A DNA stretch of 64,000 bases from Owenia fusiformis (Eukaryota; Annelida; Polychaeta; Sabellida; Oweniidae), in the NCBI GenBank assembly GCA_903813345.2, contig CAIIXF020000012.1:8886432-8950431 (forward strand). The letters are read 5' to 3'. The position numbers and the translations under genes are program-made. Positions 1-12,300 of the stretch are shown in pieces; the stretch's first letter is position 1; each line of letters opens with the position of its first letter. The notes beneath the pieces are model-generated. The model did no database searches. It saw nothing but the letters and a program-made list of their open reading frames with translations, and was not told where the DNA came from.

Positions 1-1433
1 TAAGCTTTCTGGATAGTATGTACATGAATCATTTTTAAACCACCCTTGTTATAATCCTGTATTGTGATATCTCTTTTTACTTTTTCTGGCATCCGTTTCG
101 GGTCTTCCTCTTTAAATTTGCTCTTTGACCAGAGGAACTTAAACATGTGAACATTGATTCGATTAAGCATGTTGTCAGGCATAACAAAAGTTTGCATTAA
201 ATAATTAAACTGAGATGTCAATAATGACTTAATCAGTGTAATTCTGGTATTTTCTCGCATTTTTCGAATTTAGACTGCACATTGTCATCTAAATCAAAAA
301 TATGTTTTTGTTGTGGAAAAAGATACACCTAACATTTGTATATCATTGTTTGGGAATAGCTTCCATTTAATATCTAAAAATTGTTCCTGGCTATATCTTT
401 GTCTCCCAAGCCACATGGCTTCTGTTTTACGTTTATTTACATCTAAACCTGATATTTCTTTGAATGAGCTATTAACAGTGAATAGTTCTCTAAGTGATGC
501 TTCATCTTTAACAAAATTTGTGGTATCATCAGCATACTGTGATATCTTGTTGATTGGATACTTATATACCTTCAATTTGATCACACTGACGAATTTCCAA
601 TGCCAATGGGGCGAAATTACAGCCCTGCCGAATGCCCCTTTCAAGACTAAATGGCTCAGAAATCCAACCATTGTTATTTATACAACTAACACGTTCATTA
701 TTTAAAACATTTATCCAGGTCGTCAAAAATGAATCACCGAAGCCAAATCTTCTAAATGAATCTAAAATAAAGTCTTTAGATATACTATCATACGCAGCCG
801 AAAAATCCACTCCTACAATAATGCCATCTATTTCTTTATCTATTTAATATTCAATAATATCATCAATTAATCGAAGAGTCATACCAGCATATCAACCATT
901 GATATATCCACACTGATCTTCATTTACAATCGATTTAATCACTGATTTCAATCTATTTGGTTGCTATCTTATAATCACTGTTTTGAACTGATATGGGGCG
1001 CCAGTTAGGCAGTTCCTCTCGGGGAAGGTTTTTTCCCTTATAAATTAATGTTATAACTGCTTGTCTTTGAGACCATGATAATTGACCATTTACATAGCCA
1101 TCGTTCAATGAATTCACTACTAGACTGTTAATTTTAAATTTTAAATGCCGATGTTTGTCCATTACTCTCAATCCTGGACTTGAATTATTGTCCATTGTTT
1201 TTAGGGCTTGGCTACATTCTTCTATAGTTAGAAGACCTTCACAATGATTGCGCTCCAGCTGGGACAGTTTGGGGAGATCAATGCTTAGGATATATTGAGC
1301 TAGCTTAATGGGGTCATAATTAAGGATACTCTTGTATCGAGTAGTGTATAATTGCACTTGTTCCTTCATAATATTCTCGTTTGATGTGACATTAATACCA
1401 TCTGCTGTTCTGCATGATTACATTGTTTCAAAG
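1..1433 (-). mobile_element. Degraded LINE (L1/Tx1-like) reverse transcriptase fragment
   Basis: The minus strand encodes broken pieces of a non-LTR retrotransposon ORF2. From 5' to 3' (descending coordinates) they are a linker ending in the NWRPISVQNSDYKIA block (about 960-1030), an NEDQCGYING block (about 880-925), the DFSAAYDSIS active-site block and GIRQGC block (about 600-810), and the YADDT catalytic box (about 520-545). These are the standard motif order of L1/Tx1-type reverse transcriptases. The reading frame is broken by stops (for example after CGYING) and shifts, so this copy is dead. The left end runs off the window. The right end is placed where similarity to the second copy at 3075-3833 stops. 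No endonuclease domain is present. Confidence 0.85.
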
Positions 1434-3074
1434 ACCAGAACACCAAGGGACATTTCATTCATACTGAAGTCATGACAATACATGTATAAGTAAAAATTGA
1501 TAGCCAATACTCATAACCTCAAAAATAGTTGTAGATACAAGTACTCATACAAGATAGAGAATTCAGTCTCAAATGATGTGGGATAGACAAAATCCAGTCT
1601 CTTCCAAGTCCATAGGCGTTTTAAAGGGTCAACATCCATTCTAAAAAGCCGTCGCCATAATCTATTAAACACAAGAATTCACAATGGTCATCAGGAATTA
1701 AGACATACACATAGGTCTACGAGTGCATTAATGCTCCTACAATTCATATAATCTGAATAATCTGAAACGTTAGAAATGAACCCTTCAAAGAATGTATCAT
1801 GCCCCAAGTACGTACCGTAGGTACGTGGGTACGAGTTATAAGGTTTTCTATACAAAGCCCGAAGTATTGACTGAGGGAATACTAGTAGAGTGATCGAATG
1901 ACAATAACATAATTACACAAGGCAATACTAGTATACCTATTGTCAAAGGGCAAAACCCATAGCATTAAACTGTTTATTCCATAAAAATTCCAATCAGCAA
2001 AAACAATCCAATATAATTTGAAATGAACAAAAAATGCAACAAATGTTTGGCCAAACCATTGGAGAAAATTATTATTTGCATGTACTTTGTATACAGTGGT
2101 ACCTGTATCAATACTACTACAAATAACACTATTCGTAAAGTCATTTGAAACAAACCCCTTTACAGAAGGCACTTTCGAAACATCCAAGATGGTTGATGAT
2201 AAAGAAAGATACACATGGGACGACTTAATTAAAATAAAATGGTATTGAATCATGTTTTGAAACATCGCAAATGTGTAACATTTCAAATATCCATTTACAC
2301 TATACAATACAAATATATAAACAAGTATTTCATATTATGTGTTTTACTAGGTGTTTATGTTTTACTGTACATACTTTACACGACACAGTCATGTAGACAT
2401 ATCCATGCTCATTTCTATAATACGCAATTATGCCACAATGAATACACAGGGTATTAAGCACCCACCATAGAATATATCATGCCATCTATGGACCATATAT
2501 AACTCTATCTATAAACATCATTGCATAAAATAGAGTACATCTTAATGTCGCTCTAAGTGACATCTTTTCATACACTACAGCATACACTAAGGTCATGACC
2601 TATGAGGTAAAAATGACAAATGGATTATCAGATAATGCTTATCTCATTTAGATCATTTTTTTCTTTTTGGAGATCAATCATGTGACATAGCTCAGTGTTT
2701 TCGTGCATTAAACTTATTAAAAAATTGCTACTTTTAGGTCAAAAATTCAGCCTAAAAAATCATTGTTTTCGGATTATCCTAATCCCAAAGTATAGTAATT
2801 AAGTTTTCCTTTTTAGAGGTAAATCATTCCTTACAATAAATTGTAATTTTGCCATAAAAGCTGAAATAAAATGCTGCATTTTTGGTGAAAATTGCGTCAG
2901 AACTAGGGAAAATTGGTGAAGATGGTTGGATTAGGAACAGCTTAAAAGATAATCCATTCAACTTGATTATCATCCTACTGTCATTTATTGAAGACAAGAC
3001 ATGGATCTAACAGAACCATTTGTTTTTGTGGTTAAAGTATTCTTAGAACCAAAGATATAGCCCTTTGAAAATGG
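1434..3074. other. Intergenic, no supported gene
   Basis: This stretch is AT-rich DNA between two LINE fragments. A 141-codon open frame exists on the minus strand at 1882-2307, but it shows no domain, no family resemblance and no splice or repeat context, so it is not called. Nothing else is recognised. Confidence 0.5.
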
Positions 3075-3833
3075 CTTGCCATATCTTACATGCCCCTTTC
3101 AACCTATTTGCAAGAGATTTGGCTGCTATCTTATAATCACTGTTTAGAACTGATACGGGGCACCAATTAGGCAGTTCCTCTCGGGGAAGGTTTTTTCGTT
3201 TATAGATAAATGTTATAACTGCTTGTCTTTGAGACCATGATAATTGACCATTTACATAGCCATCGTCCAATGAATTCACCACTAGACTGTTAATGTTACT
3301 CCAAAATACTTTCATAAATGCCGATGCTAGTCGAACCAATCCTGAACTTAAGTTATTGTCTATTGTCTTTAGGGCTTGGCTACATTCTTTTACATTTAAA
3401 GACCTTCACAATGATTACGCTCTAGCTGGGACAGTTTGGGGAGATCAATGCCTTTGATAATGCCTTTGATCTAGCTTTATGGGGTGATAATTAAGGATAC
3501 TCTTGTATCGAGTAGTGTAAATTTGCACTTGTTCCTTTATAAGATTCTCCTTTGATGTGACAGTAACACCATCTGCTGTTCTGCATGGTGACATTGTTTT
3601 CTGCTGTGCTTTAGCTTTTTCCAGGTTCAGGAAATAACTGGTGTTCCTCTCACCCTGCTCAGCCCAAATGGCCTTCGAACGAATTTGGGCACCCCTGGCT
3701 ATGGAAATACACAAAGTGCTGAATTCTATTTGTAACTGGATCAACTTCGCTACTAAATCAGGATTGTCAGTCTCATTCGCAAGTTCAGAGGATGCAACTT
3801 TAAAATTAAAATTACTTAAACTAGTTGTCTTTG
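3075..3833 (-). mobile_element. Second fragment of the same LINE family
   Basis: This copy encodes the region between the endonuclease and reverse transcriptase, including the GERNTSYFLNLEKAK block typical of L1/Tx1 ORF2 (about 3610-3680), and the NW.PVSVLNSDYKIA block (about 3125-3175). It is collinear with 950-1433 at the DNA level but diverges after the NRLK codons near 3100. It therefore lacks the RT catalytic core and is truncated at both ends. It abuts the stop codon of the GPCR at 3834. The 8-mer CTTTGTCA is tandemly doubled exactly at that border (3829-3844). Confidence 0.85.
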
Positions 3834-5033
3834 TCACTTTGTCACTTCATCAACCGCTGATACATCAGCAAGTGAGTAATTACTTGAGTTAAGTTCTGCC
3901 TTCCAGTTTTCCGAGTTTGCTTGGTTTGAGTGCGGTATGATGCTAACATTTGTCTGTGAGATTGTTGCGTCCCGACTCAAACTCAACCTCATACATCCTC
4001 CATAGATTGTTTTCTTTCGACATAATAACTTTTTCAAAGAATCGCGAAATTTCTTCCCACTCAGGCAATACATGACGAAGTTCAAAGCACTGTTAAGATA
4101 CATTAGCATGTGTACAATAGCCTGAGATAGAACCGATCGTGCTTGTTCAGCTAATGTAGTCGGAGCTCGCTCAACCGTGTTGGCCCGTTTGCTTAGTTTA
4201 ATGATGATGTCGAAACTGACTGGAGCCGTGAAACAAAGAAATAATACAGATATCATCACAAGCATAATTGTCATAGATCGTGTTTTATCGTCTTTGTTCG
4301 AATTGGAGACGTTTAGTTTTTTTCTCCTGTTGTTCCTCACTCTCAACAACTGGATTATGATTAACATGTTGCAAACAATCAAAATAGAAAATGGCGCAAG
4401 TGAGGAGACTGATGCATCAATCCAAGGCCAGTATGAAATGTGAAATCCTTCAAAACCCTCCACGATAAAGCACCTGCTATTGCCCCGATATCCAATTGTA
4501 AATAACAAATTGCAGTTGATGCCAATGATGATCAGTACGACTAGGTTGATAACAATTATGGCGTTCCTTCTTGTGCATATTGATCTTGCTCTCAATGGGA
4601 GGTACACGAAGATGACTCTGTCAATTGTGACGCTCACCAACATCCAGGCGGATAGGTCAATAAATAAATAGGTGAAGAACACGTGGATCTTGCAGGCCCA
4701 TTCATGTGTCTTCCTTATATCAAAATTAAATAAAACCGAAAGCCATGGATGACCAAGACCAATAATGAGTGCTCCTGTGTCAGATACCGCCAACGCGGAG
4801 AGATATATGGACATGTTGGCCTGCTTCATGCTTGTAAATGTCGTGACTAGAAATGATAGAATATTACCAATGACTCCAAGTACGATTATGACAGGTGACA
4901 TATACTTCCAAAGGGCCATTCCTATTTGGTATTCTACATAGTCCTCGATGGAATGGGATCTTATTGAAGTTGTCGTTATTGTTGAATTATGAAATTTACC
5001 AAATGTAACATTTCTAGTTGTAGACGATTCCAT
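3834..5033 (-). CDS. Class A (rhodopsin-like) GPCR, peptide-receptor type, intronless
   Basis: A 399-residue seven-helix receptor in one exon. Visible hallmarks are an N-terminus with NVT and NST glycosylation sequons, G56-N57 in TM1, SALAVSD with Asp85 in TM2, Cys114 before TM3 paired with Cys188 in extracellular loop 2, and a D138-R139-V140 motif in place of DRY. TM6 reads FLCFTAP, with Phe replacing the usual Trp. TM7 reads NSALNFVMY, in place of NPxxY, followed by a basic helix-8 segment. This motif set resembles invertebrate neuropeptide receptors of the FMRFamide/TRH-receptor-like branch; the ligand cannot be named. The start Met was chosen because the paralog at 58708 also begins MESST and aligns from there on. 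The stop codon lies exactly at the border of a LINE fragment, so the last residues may not be ancestral. The C-tail is longer than the paralog's. Confidence 0.9.
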   Translation of the reverse strand: MESSTTRNVTFGKFHNSTITTTSIRSHSIEDYVEYQIGMALWKYMSPVIIVLGVIGNILSFLVTTFTSMKQANMSIYLSALAVSDTGALIIGLGHPWLSVLFNFDIRKTHEWACKIHVFFTYLFIDLSAWMLVSVTIDRVIFVYLPLRARSICTRRNAIIVINLVVLIIIGINCNLLFTIGYRGNSRCFIVEGFEGFHISYWPWIDASVSSLAPFSILIVCNMLIIIQLLRVRNNRRKKLNVSNSNKDDKTRSMTIMLVMISVLFLCFTAPVSFDIIIKLSKRANTVERAPTTLAEQARSVLSQAIVHMLMYLNSALNFVMYCLSGKKFRDSLKKLLCRKKTIYGGCMRLSLSRDATISQTNVSIIPHSNQANSENWKAELNSSNYSLADVSAVDEVTK

Positions 5034-6384
5034 CCCTATGCTTTTGACAGTATTGCTGATAGTTCGGAAAATTTGATGTTGTTACCCTCTTTATTTCCTG
5101 TTAAAGTGTTCAAACGTTATTCGACTTTGTATTTATATGTTCGGTAAGTTGGCAAGGTAACAAGCAAATCAAAAAGAGGCACTTTAAATGATTTTCCTAA
5201 TGGATTAAGCCTATCAATAGAATACAACGCATCGATCATTCATTATCATTAATAATTGGATACATTTTATTTCTATTTGCACGAAGCTTGAAATAAGTCA
5301 AATCATGGGTGTTCTTATTGGTCATCTTTGTTTACTTTTAAATGAAAAAACACATATTTTATGTTTAATCATATCCAAGATTAATTTTTCTTCAAAATAA
5401 TACTAAATATATTTATAGTCATCTAATTTTCTTTGAAATTTTTATTAAAGGGGAATCATGTCATATCATGTCAATGCCCATTTCGAAGTTCTCATATTTA
5501 TTATACAGTAAGGATACCCTTCTGTTGAAAGCCAATTGTCGAAGCCACAGTGAGAATGATTGTATGAATAATATAGCCTTTTTTAGTACAGCGTGTCATA
5601 CTATCATTATACTTTAGTATTGTTTTCATCAGAAATTGTGGCCTATTATTGTTTTGATGCGTTCAGTACGTTATATTGAATATTTCCGTCTCATAATGAT
5701 CGATTTAATTAAATTCTGGTTTAAAATAGTTTAAAGAAGATTAAATAATCAAACGGTATGTGTATATTTAGTAAGCTATTTCGTTTTATCACAAAAATGC
5801 TTTTGTATATTTGTTTTCGCCACGTTCCAACTTTGATTGTAATGTCTCCTATATGCATTTCAATTGGTCGGAATTTTTCAGTCCCAGAACGTTCGATTTA
5901 TTTCTGCTCTAGAATTCTGTAGTAAAAAGAATATGAAAGAGCTTGACAAGTGTATTTTGTATGTGTAGTTAGCTACTGCATTTTGTTTAATCACAGAACC
6001 TGTCGTATACTTTTATTTTTTGCAAGGGCATCGCAATAACAAATCGGGAGTTTTGATTAGGGGGGTATCATTTAAAAATTGGAAGTTTTTACTGAAAATA
6101 TGTATCGTTAAATCATTTGAACACAAAATCAGAATATTTTATAACGAAAATCGGAATAATTTACGAAAAATTAGAATTTTAGATATTAGATATTTAACAA
6201 AAAAATATTGGGATATTGCCTTAAATCGGGATAAAAATCGGGCCTTTGAAAAATAAATCGGGGTAAGCAATAAAAATCGGGATTTCTCCCGCTTTAAAAC
6301 GGAATTTGACAGGTGAGCCATAGTCACATTCAGATACACACATACGCAGATACGCAGCCTGAGTCTGACTTTTGAAAAAGCTAT
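5034..6384. other. Intergenic between GPCR and SLC17 3' end
   Basis: No gene is visible. Between about 6040 and 6300 the motif AAATCGGGA and close variants recur irregularly, which looks like a decayed short tandem repeat. The 3' untranslated region of the SLC17 gene probably occupies the right-hand part. Confidence 0.5.
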
Positions 6385-9300
6385 TTACAAAATCGAAGCA
6401 TTAAATTGTGTTTTTCGAGAATTAATATCAGCTTCGACCATTTCTGTCGCCTTGATATCCATAGGGAATTTTTTGTTTCGTTCAGTGTCATCCGGCAATT
6501 TTGCCCACTCCATTTCTTCGCCTTTTGCAAACAGTGTAAACACAACAGCCCCAAGTACGTAAGTTCCGGCAAATATGAAGAACACAACTCGCCATTCTTC
6601 GGCTGTACCCTTGAAACGAAATAAAAACAATTAGTCTAAGGTCTACTTGTATTATGGTAAAATTCTAGTCACTAAAGTTATCACTGAAAATATATTTCAG
6701 AGAACTGTCATCTTTGTGGTACTCCTTTTGTGTTCAGACAAAATATAATTCGTATGGGCCAATGGTTCAAAACCATTAACCACTCCCGCTCGAAAACTGA
6801 CATTGACTCCTGTTTTTCAAAGATGCAGTGTCTTATAGGACCACAGTTAAAGAGTCCATCCTATCTATCATACCTATCTTTTCATTGGAAGAGGTGAAAC
6901 AGGTTCATCATTCTAATTTCCAACTGCCAGATACCAACTCTGGCTACTATTCCGGTGTAAATTTCAAGATTGTTATTAGAATCATCAAGTGACCAACGAC
7001 GATCGTTAATTCAAGAACATGTAATTTTAAAAAGAACTCTGAATCTGATTGGCTGCCTTGGTGCAAGTCACGTGACATTTGAGATTCACATGGCGGGAAT
7101 TCCTGTCGATGACGAAAAGCTCAAATTGCACTCAATTTGAACAATCGGTTGTTCTGTTGATTTTCTCAATATATTGGCAATAATGTGCTCATAAATTGGT
7201 CTTAATATATATTGAAGGTATATAATGTATTATATATAAGCAATTAAAATGGGAAATTACTGATTGCCATAAGAGACGTTGTCTCTTTAATAAAAGATCA
7301 TCGTACATTAGTGGTTATTGCTCCAACGACCATCGGGGTGAAAATGCCTGGAATCGTTGCCATTGTATTTGTAATTCCAAATAATACACCAGCAAACCTT
7401 CAAATATAAACACATAGTTAAATAAAGATACGATTTATATTCTTTTAGCCACTATACAAAACAAGATATCGCCCAATAGAGAAGCAGATCGGGCTAACGC
7501 TAATAATTCCATCAGAACTTACCTTGGTGCTATGTCCACGTGATTGACATTGTAAGCACATCTACTCGCACCTGCCAGAGTGACACCTAGAGTTAAAAAT
7601 ACAACCGCCAGGGTGCGTCTGTCGCAGTCCATATATCCAATAGCAATCATGAATATCGCTGGACCGATAAAACCTAAAAAATGAAAAAAAAATATATAAG
7701 AATTGTTTTCAACACTAATTGCAACATACGGGGAACCAAGTAAAGACTTTAATATGTGTTATAATTACCAATTAATTGAAAAAGTTTTCTCGTCCATTCT
7801 GTAGATAATATATAGTTTCTCCGTAGAGCATCTGCAACTTGCCCTCCAACCAGGGCCGACACAAACATGCAAATGTAAGGCAATGCAGAGTAGAAACCAT
7901 TCTGAAAAATATAACATTCTTGGAGATGATGATTATTTCATTACGGTATACTTCAAAATTTCCTGGTGAAGCAAAAATAGGGTCGATATTGACCCCCTAT
8001 TGGCTTTTGAGATATTATCGACAATAGGGGGTCAAACTCAACGCGACACCTCCTCCCTCACGTCCCCATGGTAACAATCTTCGGAATCCAAAACATATTT
8101 GCACGTCAAGTCTTGTTTGGTGAAACATCCTTTTACTGCCATTTGATTTAAAGCAATACCATTTAAATGGGTAGATATGCTTTGTATTGGACAAAATGCC
8201 CCACGAAAAGAAGCTTAACATCGCTTGTATTCTAAAAAGTATAACGGATAAACCGTTTAAGGAATCCGTTTTAGAATATCACAGTACTATACTGCGACCG
8301 ATTCCCAAAATGGTTTAGAAACGTCACGTCTTCTTTCAAAATCCATCCTGTTCAGATAATAGCAGGTTTGCCAAATGCTTACTGATCTTATGTCGAATCG
8401 TAATACATCCTTCATATATAATGGTAGGCATGTGAGCAGAGTATAAGTGCCCCAGTTGTTGCAGATATGAGCTACCACTATAGCTAAGAGGGGCGGTGAT
8501 GTGAACATCGATTTCCAAGGAACTTTCGGCTTCTTATGGCTCTGTGAAGATCGTCCAATTGATTGCTCTATATAGTCTCGCTCTATCTCGGATATTCTCG
8601 GATGATCACGCGGTGAGTCAAATACGAAAAAGATCCATAAGAAAATCCATAAAAATGTTGCTCCGCCTAAATTAAGAAAACTACGTTTATGCTTCAGGGT
8701 AAAAAAGACAGAGCTTGTAAAATGTCATATAAAGGAAAACATGCTATATATATGTAACTATAATGCATGCAATACGTGCTACTTTTAAATTTTAAAAGTA
8801 CAAAAAAACATGAACGATGCAAAATTTAATATGAACGAGAAAGGCCCGACAATGTACTTTGAATTGTATTAAATGTAGTTTGAGATTTTAAGGAATACAT
8901 CGATAGATCAACTTTACATGTTGCTTTCAATTTTGTCACTGCCTGATTTTGCCTTTAATTACCTGCACAGTAGAATATCAGAGGCCATCCACCATCAATC
9001 CCCGTAGCACAAAACAATCCCGATGTTGTCAGAGCAAGCACATTTCCAACCATAGTACCTATGTTATGAGAAAACGCAAACATCTACTAACAACCCAAAC
9101 ATTCGTCGTGGATTCTAATACGAAAAAAAGTAAAAAAAGAACATGAAAAATATTGAGAAAAAATGGTCGACGACTCTAATACAAAGAAAAAGTAAAGAAT
9201 TTCTCTATTGCCGTATATTGCCGTATTCATTTTATCTAATATTGTTGTATAAGTTGTAAATGAATAGTATAGGTAGAATAGCATGATGCAAGCCTGTGGC

Positions 9301-12300
9301 CTGGATTTGCCAAGGGGAGTTCACTTTTGAAAAATTTTCAGGGGGGTTCATATTTGACAATTTGCCCCAAAATGGTAAAAATCGCTTGAAAAGTGCCCAA
9401 AATGGTGAAAACTGCATGATTTTGAAAGAATTTTGGGCCGGGGGGGGGGTGGTGATCGCTATACCTATTTTCGCCTGTTTGCAATCCTCGTATCATGGCC
9501 CTGAACCCTTTGTACTTTTTGTTTAGATTTACTTCGAGCACCATCATTAACAGGGTCACATTAGTAATTTTACAACATACTTTACCTGAGAAACTAAATG
9601 TCATAAGTATACTTCTCTCCAATGGCGGTGCCCATTTTCCCCACAGCGAGTGCATGGCAGGAAAAACAACCCCCTGGAGTAAATAATACACAACGTTTCT
9701 TAAATATGCAATCACTATACCAGCAAGGGGATACGTGTACAGGAGGCAAATAGCGATCACAGATCCTGATCATTATGGCGTTTGGTGTTTTGGTTTAAAA
9801 CTATTCACAACAATCTTTACGTAAAAATAACCTGATGATAAAATTCAGCTTTCAGTTTTAGATAATGTCGAACAGCAAAATTCGGTTTCAACATCACAAA
9901 GTTTGACAAGAGCTTAAGCCAGGAAATATTAATGACGATGCACGTGATGCAGAAAACTGGAGTAGCCTCGATTATGAAAATCTGAGTCAGAAGTCGACAA
10001 AAACACGTATTTTCGTGTTACCAACCTATTTTTCGTAATTAGCATAACGCTATTCATATGTAAAAATAACTCTGCGAACGTCTGCGATTATTCTAGACTA
10101 TACGTTCGTCAATAAATCTCGACTCTATAACTATAACAATACTCCACTGGAAAATACACACGCATGATAAGTTATAGAATGAATTAAGACACTGTGGCTA
10201 GTCGATCTATGTGGATGCCTATGTGGATGCAGTCAGGCACATGTAATGTTTCGTGAGTACCCGCCTCTGTACTTTTCAATGGAAGAATTTTGCACTTCTG
10301 TTTAAATAATCTATATTTACTCATCCGTGTATATCATACTTCATTGATTTAGAAAACCAAAGCTACGCTATAAACACACATTCTCTGATATTTTTACGGA
10401 GAATAGATAACTCAAACGAGTTCACTCGACCAGTTTTATCATCTCGCTCATAGCTGTGAGAAAGTATGTATAATTTGCCATAGGTTTACCTTGTAATGGG
10501 GAATAAAAAATTCAAGTAATACAATTATTTCACATACACAAATATGTCTGTGTGAAGTAAAATACAAATACAATGCGTTCTATAATATTTTTGGAGTTAT
10601 GGTATGAAATATCAGCTTTAAAAAAGCAATTTAATTATGATGTATCATGTGGATTAGTAGACGTTCTGATTGGATTCATTGAACAGACTGGCTAGGTCTC
10701 AATTGAATCATTTTGAATGTGTGTATTTTTAATATTTTAATCCACAGTGTCCGAAAACAATAATAATGCTATATTGGTAATTGGAAAAATTCCACTTACC
10801 ACGATTTCAAAAAATTGTAAATAGATAATACTATTTTTGAATTATGGTAATTTGTTTCAAGGAATCTGGAGGCTCGTTCAGCTGAGCAGATAAAATCATC
10901 AAGATTTACGGATGGTCCATCTGTTGGCTGCTCATTGTCACCTTTAAGGAATGTTAATGGCTCTGAAACTGGTAGCCTTGCCCAAGTCGTTATTTATTTA
11001 CTTATTTGATCTTGAATTATTACCACCTTGTACAATCCAATGTATCATCGCTGATATTATGCTAAGTTATTCATCGGTTCCGAGATTCCCATAATACCTA
11101 GGCTACCTAAAGGTATCGCAAAACCATATTGATTGACAATATGGACATGGACACAACGTGTGACTTCAGGCTGATTGACCAATCAAAACGTTATCAGGTT
11201 GACCTGCATAAAAAAGCAAACTACCCGTCTAGGACTTGAAATTCAATGATCTGATAGAGTGTTTCTTGAGAGTTACAATATATTATGTTATTAAATGTAC
11301 ATTGGAATGTAAGCAGTCATTAATACTCGTCTAAATGAAATCATGCAATTCAATGTTGATTCAAAATCAAAACTGAATTCGCGATAGAAATGCACAAAGA
11401 CCTAGTCCGACAATGTAGGGCCGTGCTTGATTTGTCAAATTTTACGGACAAAAACATTGGGTTGGTAAAGCACATGGCTTTCTCTGGGTACAAGGAGGTC
11501 ATAATAGAAATCGAGATAAGTAAAATAGACCGACTTGGGCAAGGCTATGAAACTTGATTTGTGGGTACTCTGGGTCGATTGGTCTTTTGCTCTGAATTCA
11601 CTTCATTGGCGTACCTAATTTCAACATTTTCATTGTCATCATTACATGTTATAGACCCGTTTTTCAAATTAACAGTATTAGCGATAAAACCATAGTTTTT
11701 GGCTCACACAGTGAGCCTATGGGATCGACCAGGCGTCCGTCCGTTGGTCCGTCCGTCTGTCAACATTGGCTGCACAAATTAAAACTGCTATTCGGATTGA
11801 GTCATTTCCACATTCATTTTATGCATATCCATAATGTCTATTTGACCTATCATCGCCATTTCCCAAGTTCGCCCGGTTTCCGAGAAATTGCTGATTTTTA
11901 AATTTCGAGAAAAATCGATCTGATGATAGCCTTATAGAAAAGCAAGAGAAGTGAAGAAAAGATTAAAAAATACCAGTCCAGTCCATTTCCAGGTCCAAGT
12001 CCAGGCCCAGGTCCAAGTCAAGGTCTAGTTCAGGTCCAAGTCCAGATCTGGGTGTAATCAGGTTTAAACCAGGTCAAACGTCAAGAACTAGGTCAAATCC
12101 AGAACTTTGTCATTTTTTCAATTTTCTCAGTCGTCCTTGAATATTTTTGCTCCGTTTTTTTAATCATGTTCCTTGGAAAAAAGCTAATCCCTACAGGCAA
12201 GTTGTTTTTGATCACTCTTACCGTTTTTGAGATATGGCATCCGAAAAGTTAGTCACAATAAAAAGTTCTTGGAATTCAATGTATAAGTTATAAAATATGT

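Noticed and set aside
1882-2307. 141-codon open frame on the minus strand
   Set aside because: No domain, family resemblance or context; AT-rich chance frame.
10190-10218. True recombination signal sequence
   Set aside because: Only the CACTGTG heptamer-like end is present; no nonamer at 12 or 23 bases and no RAG-like protein.
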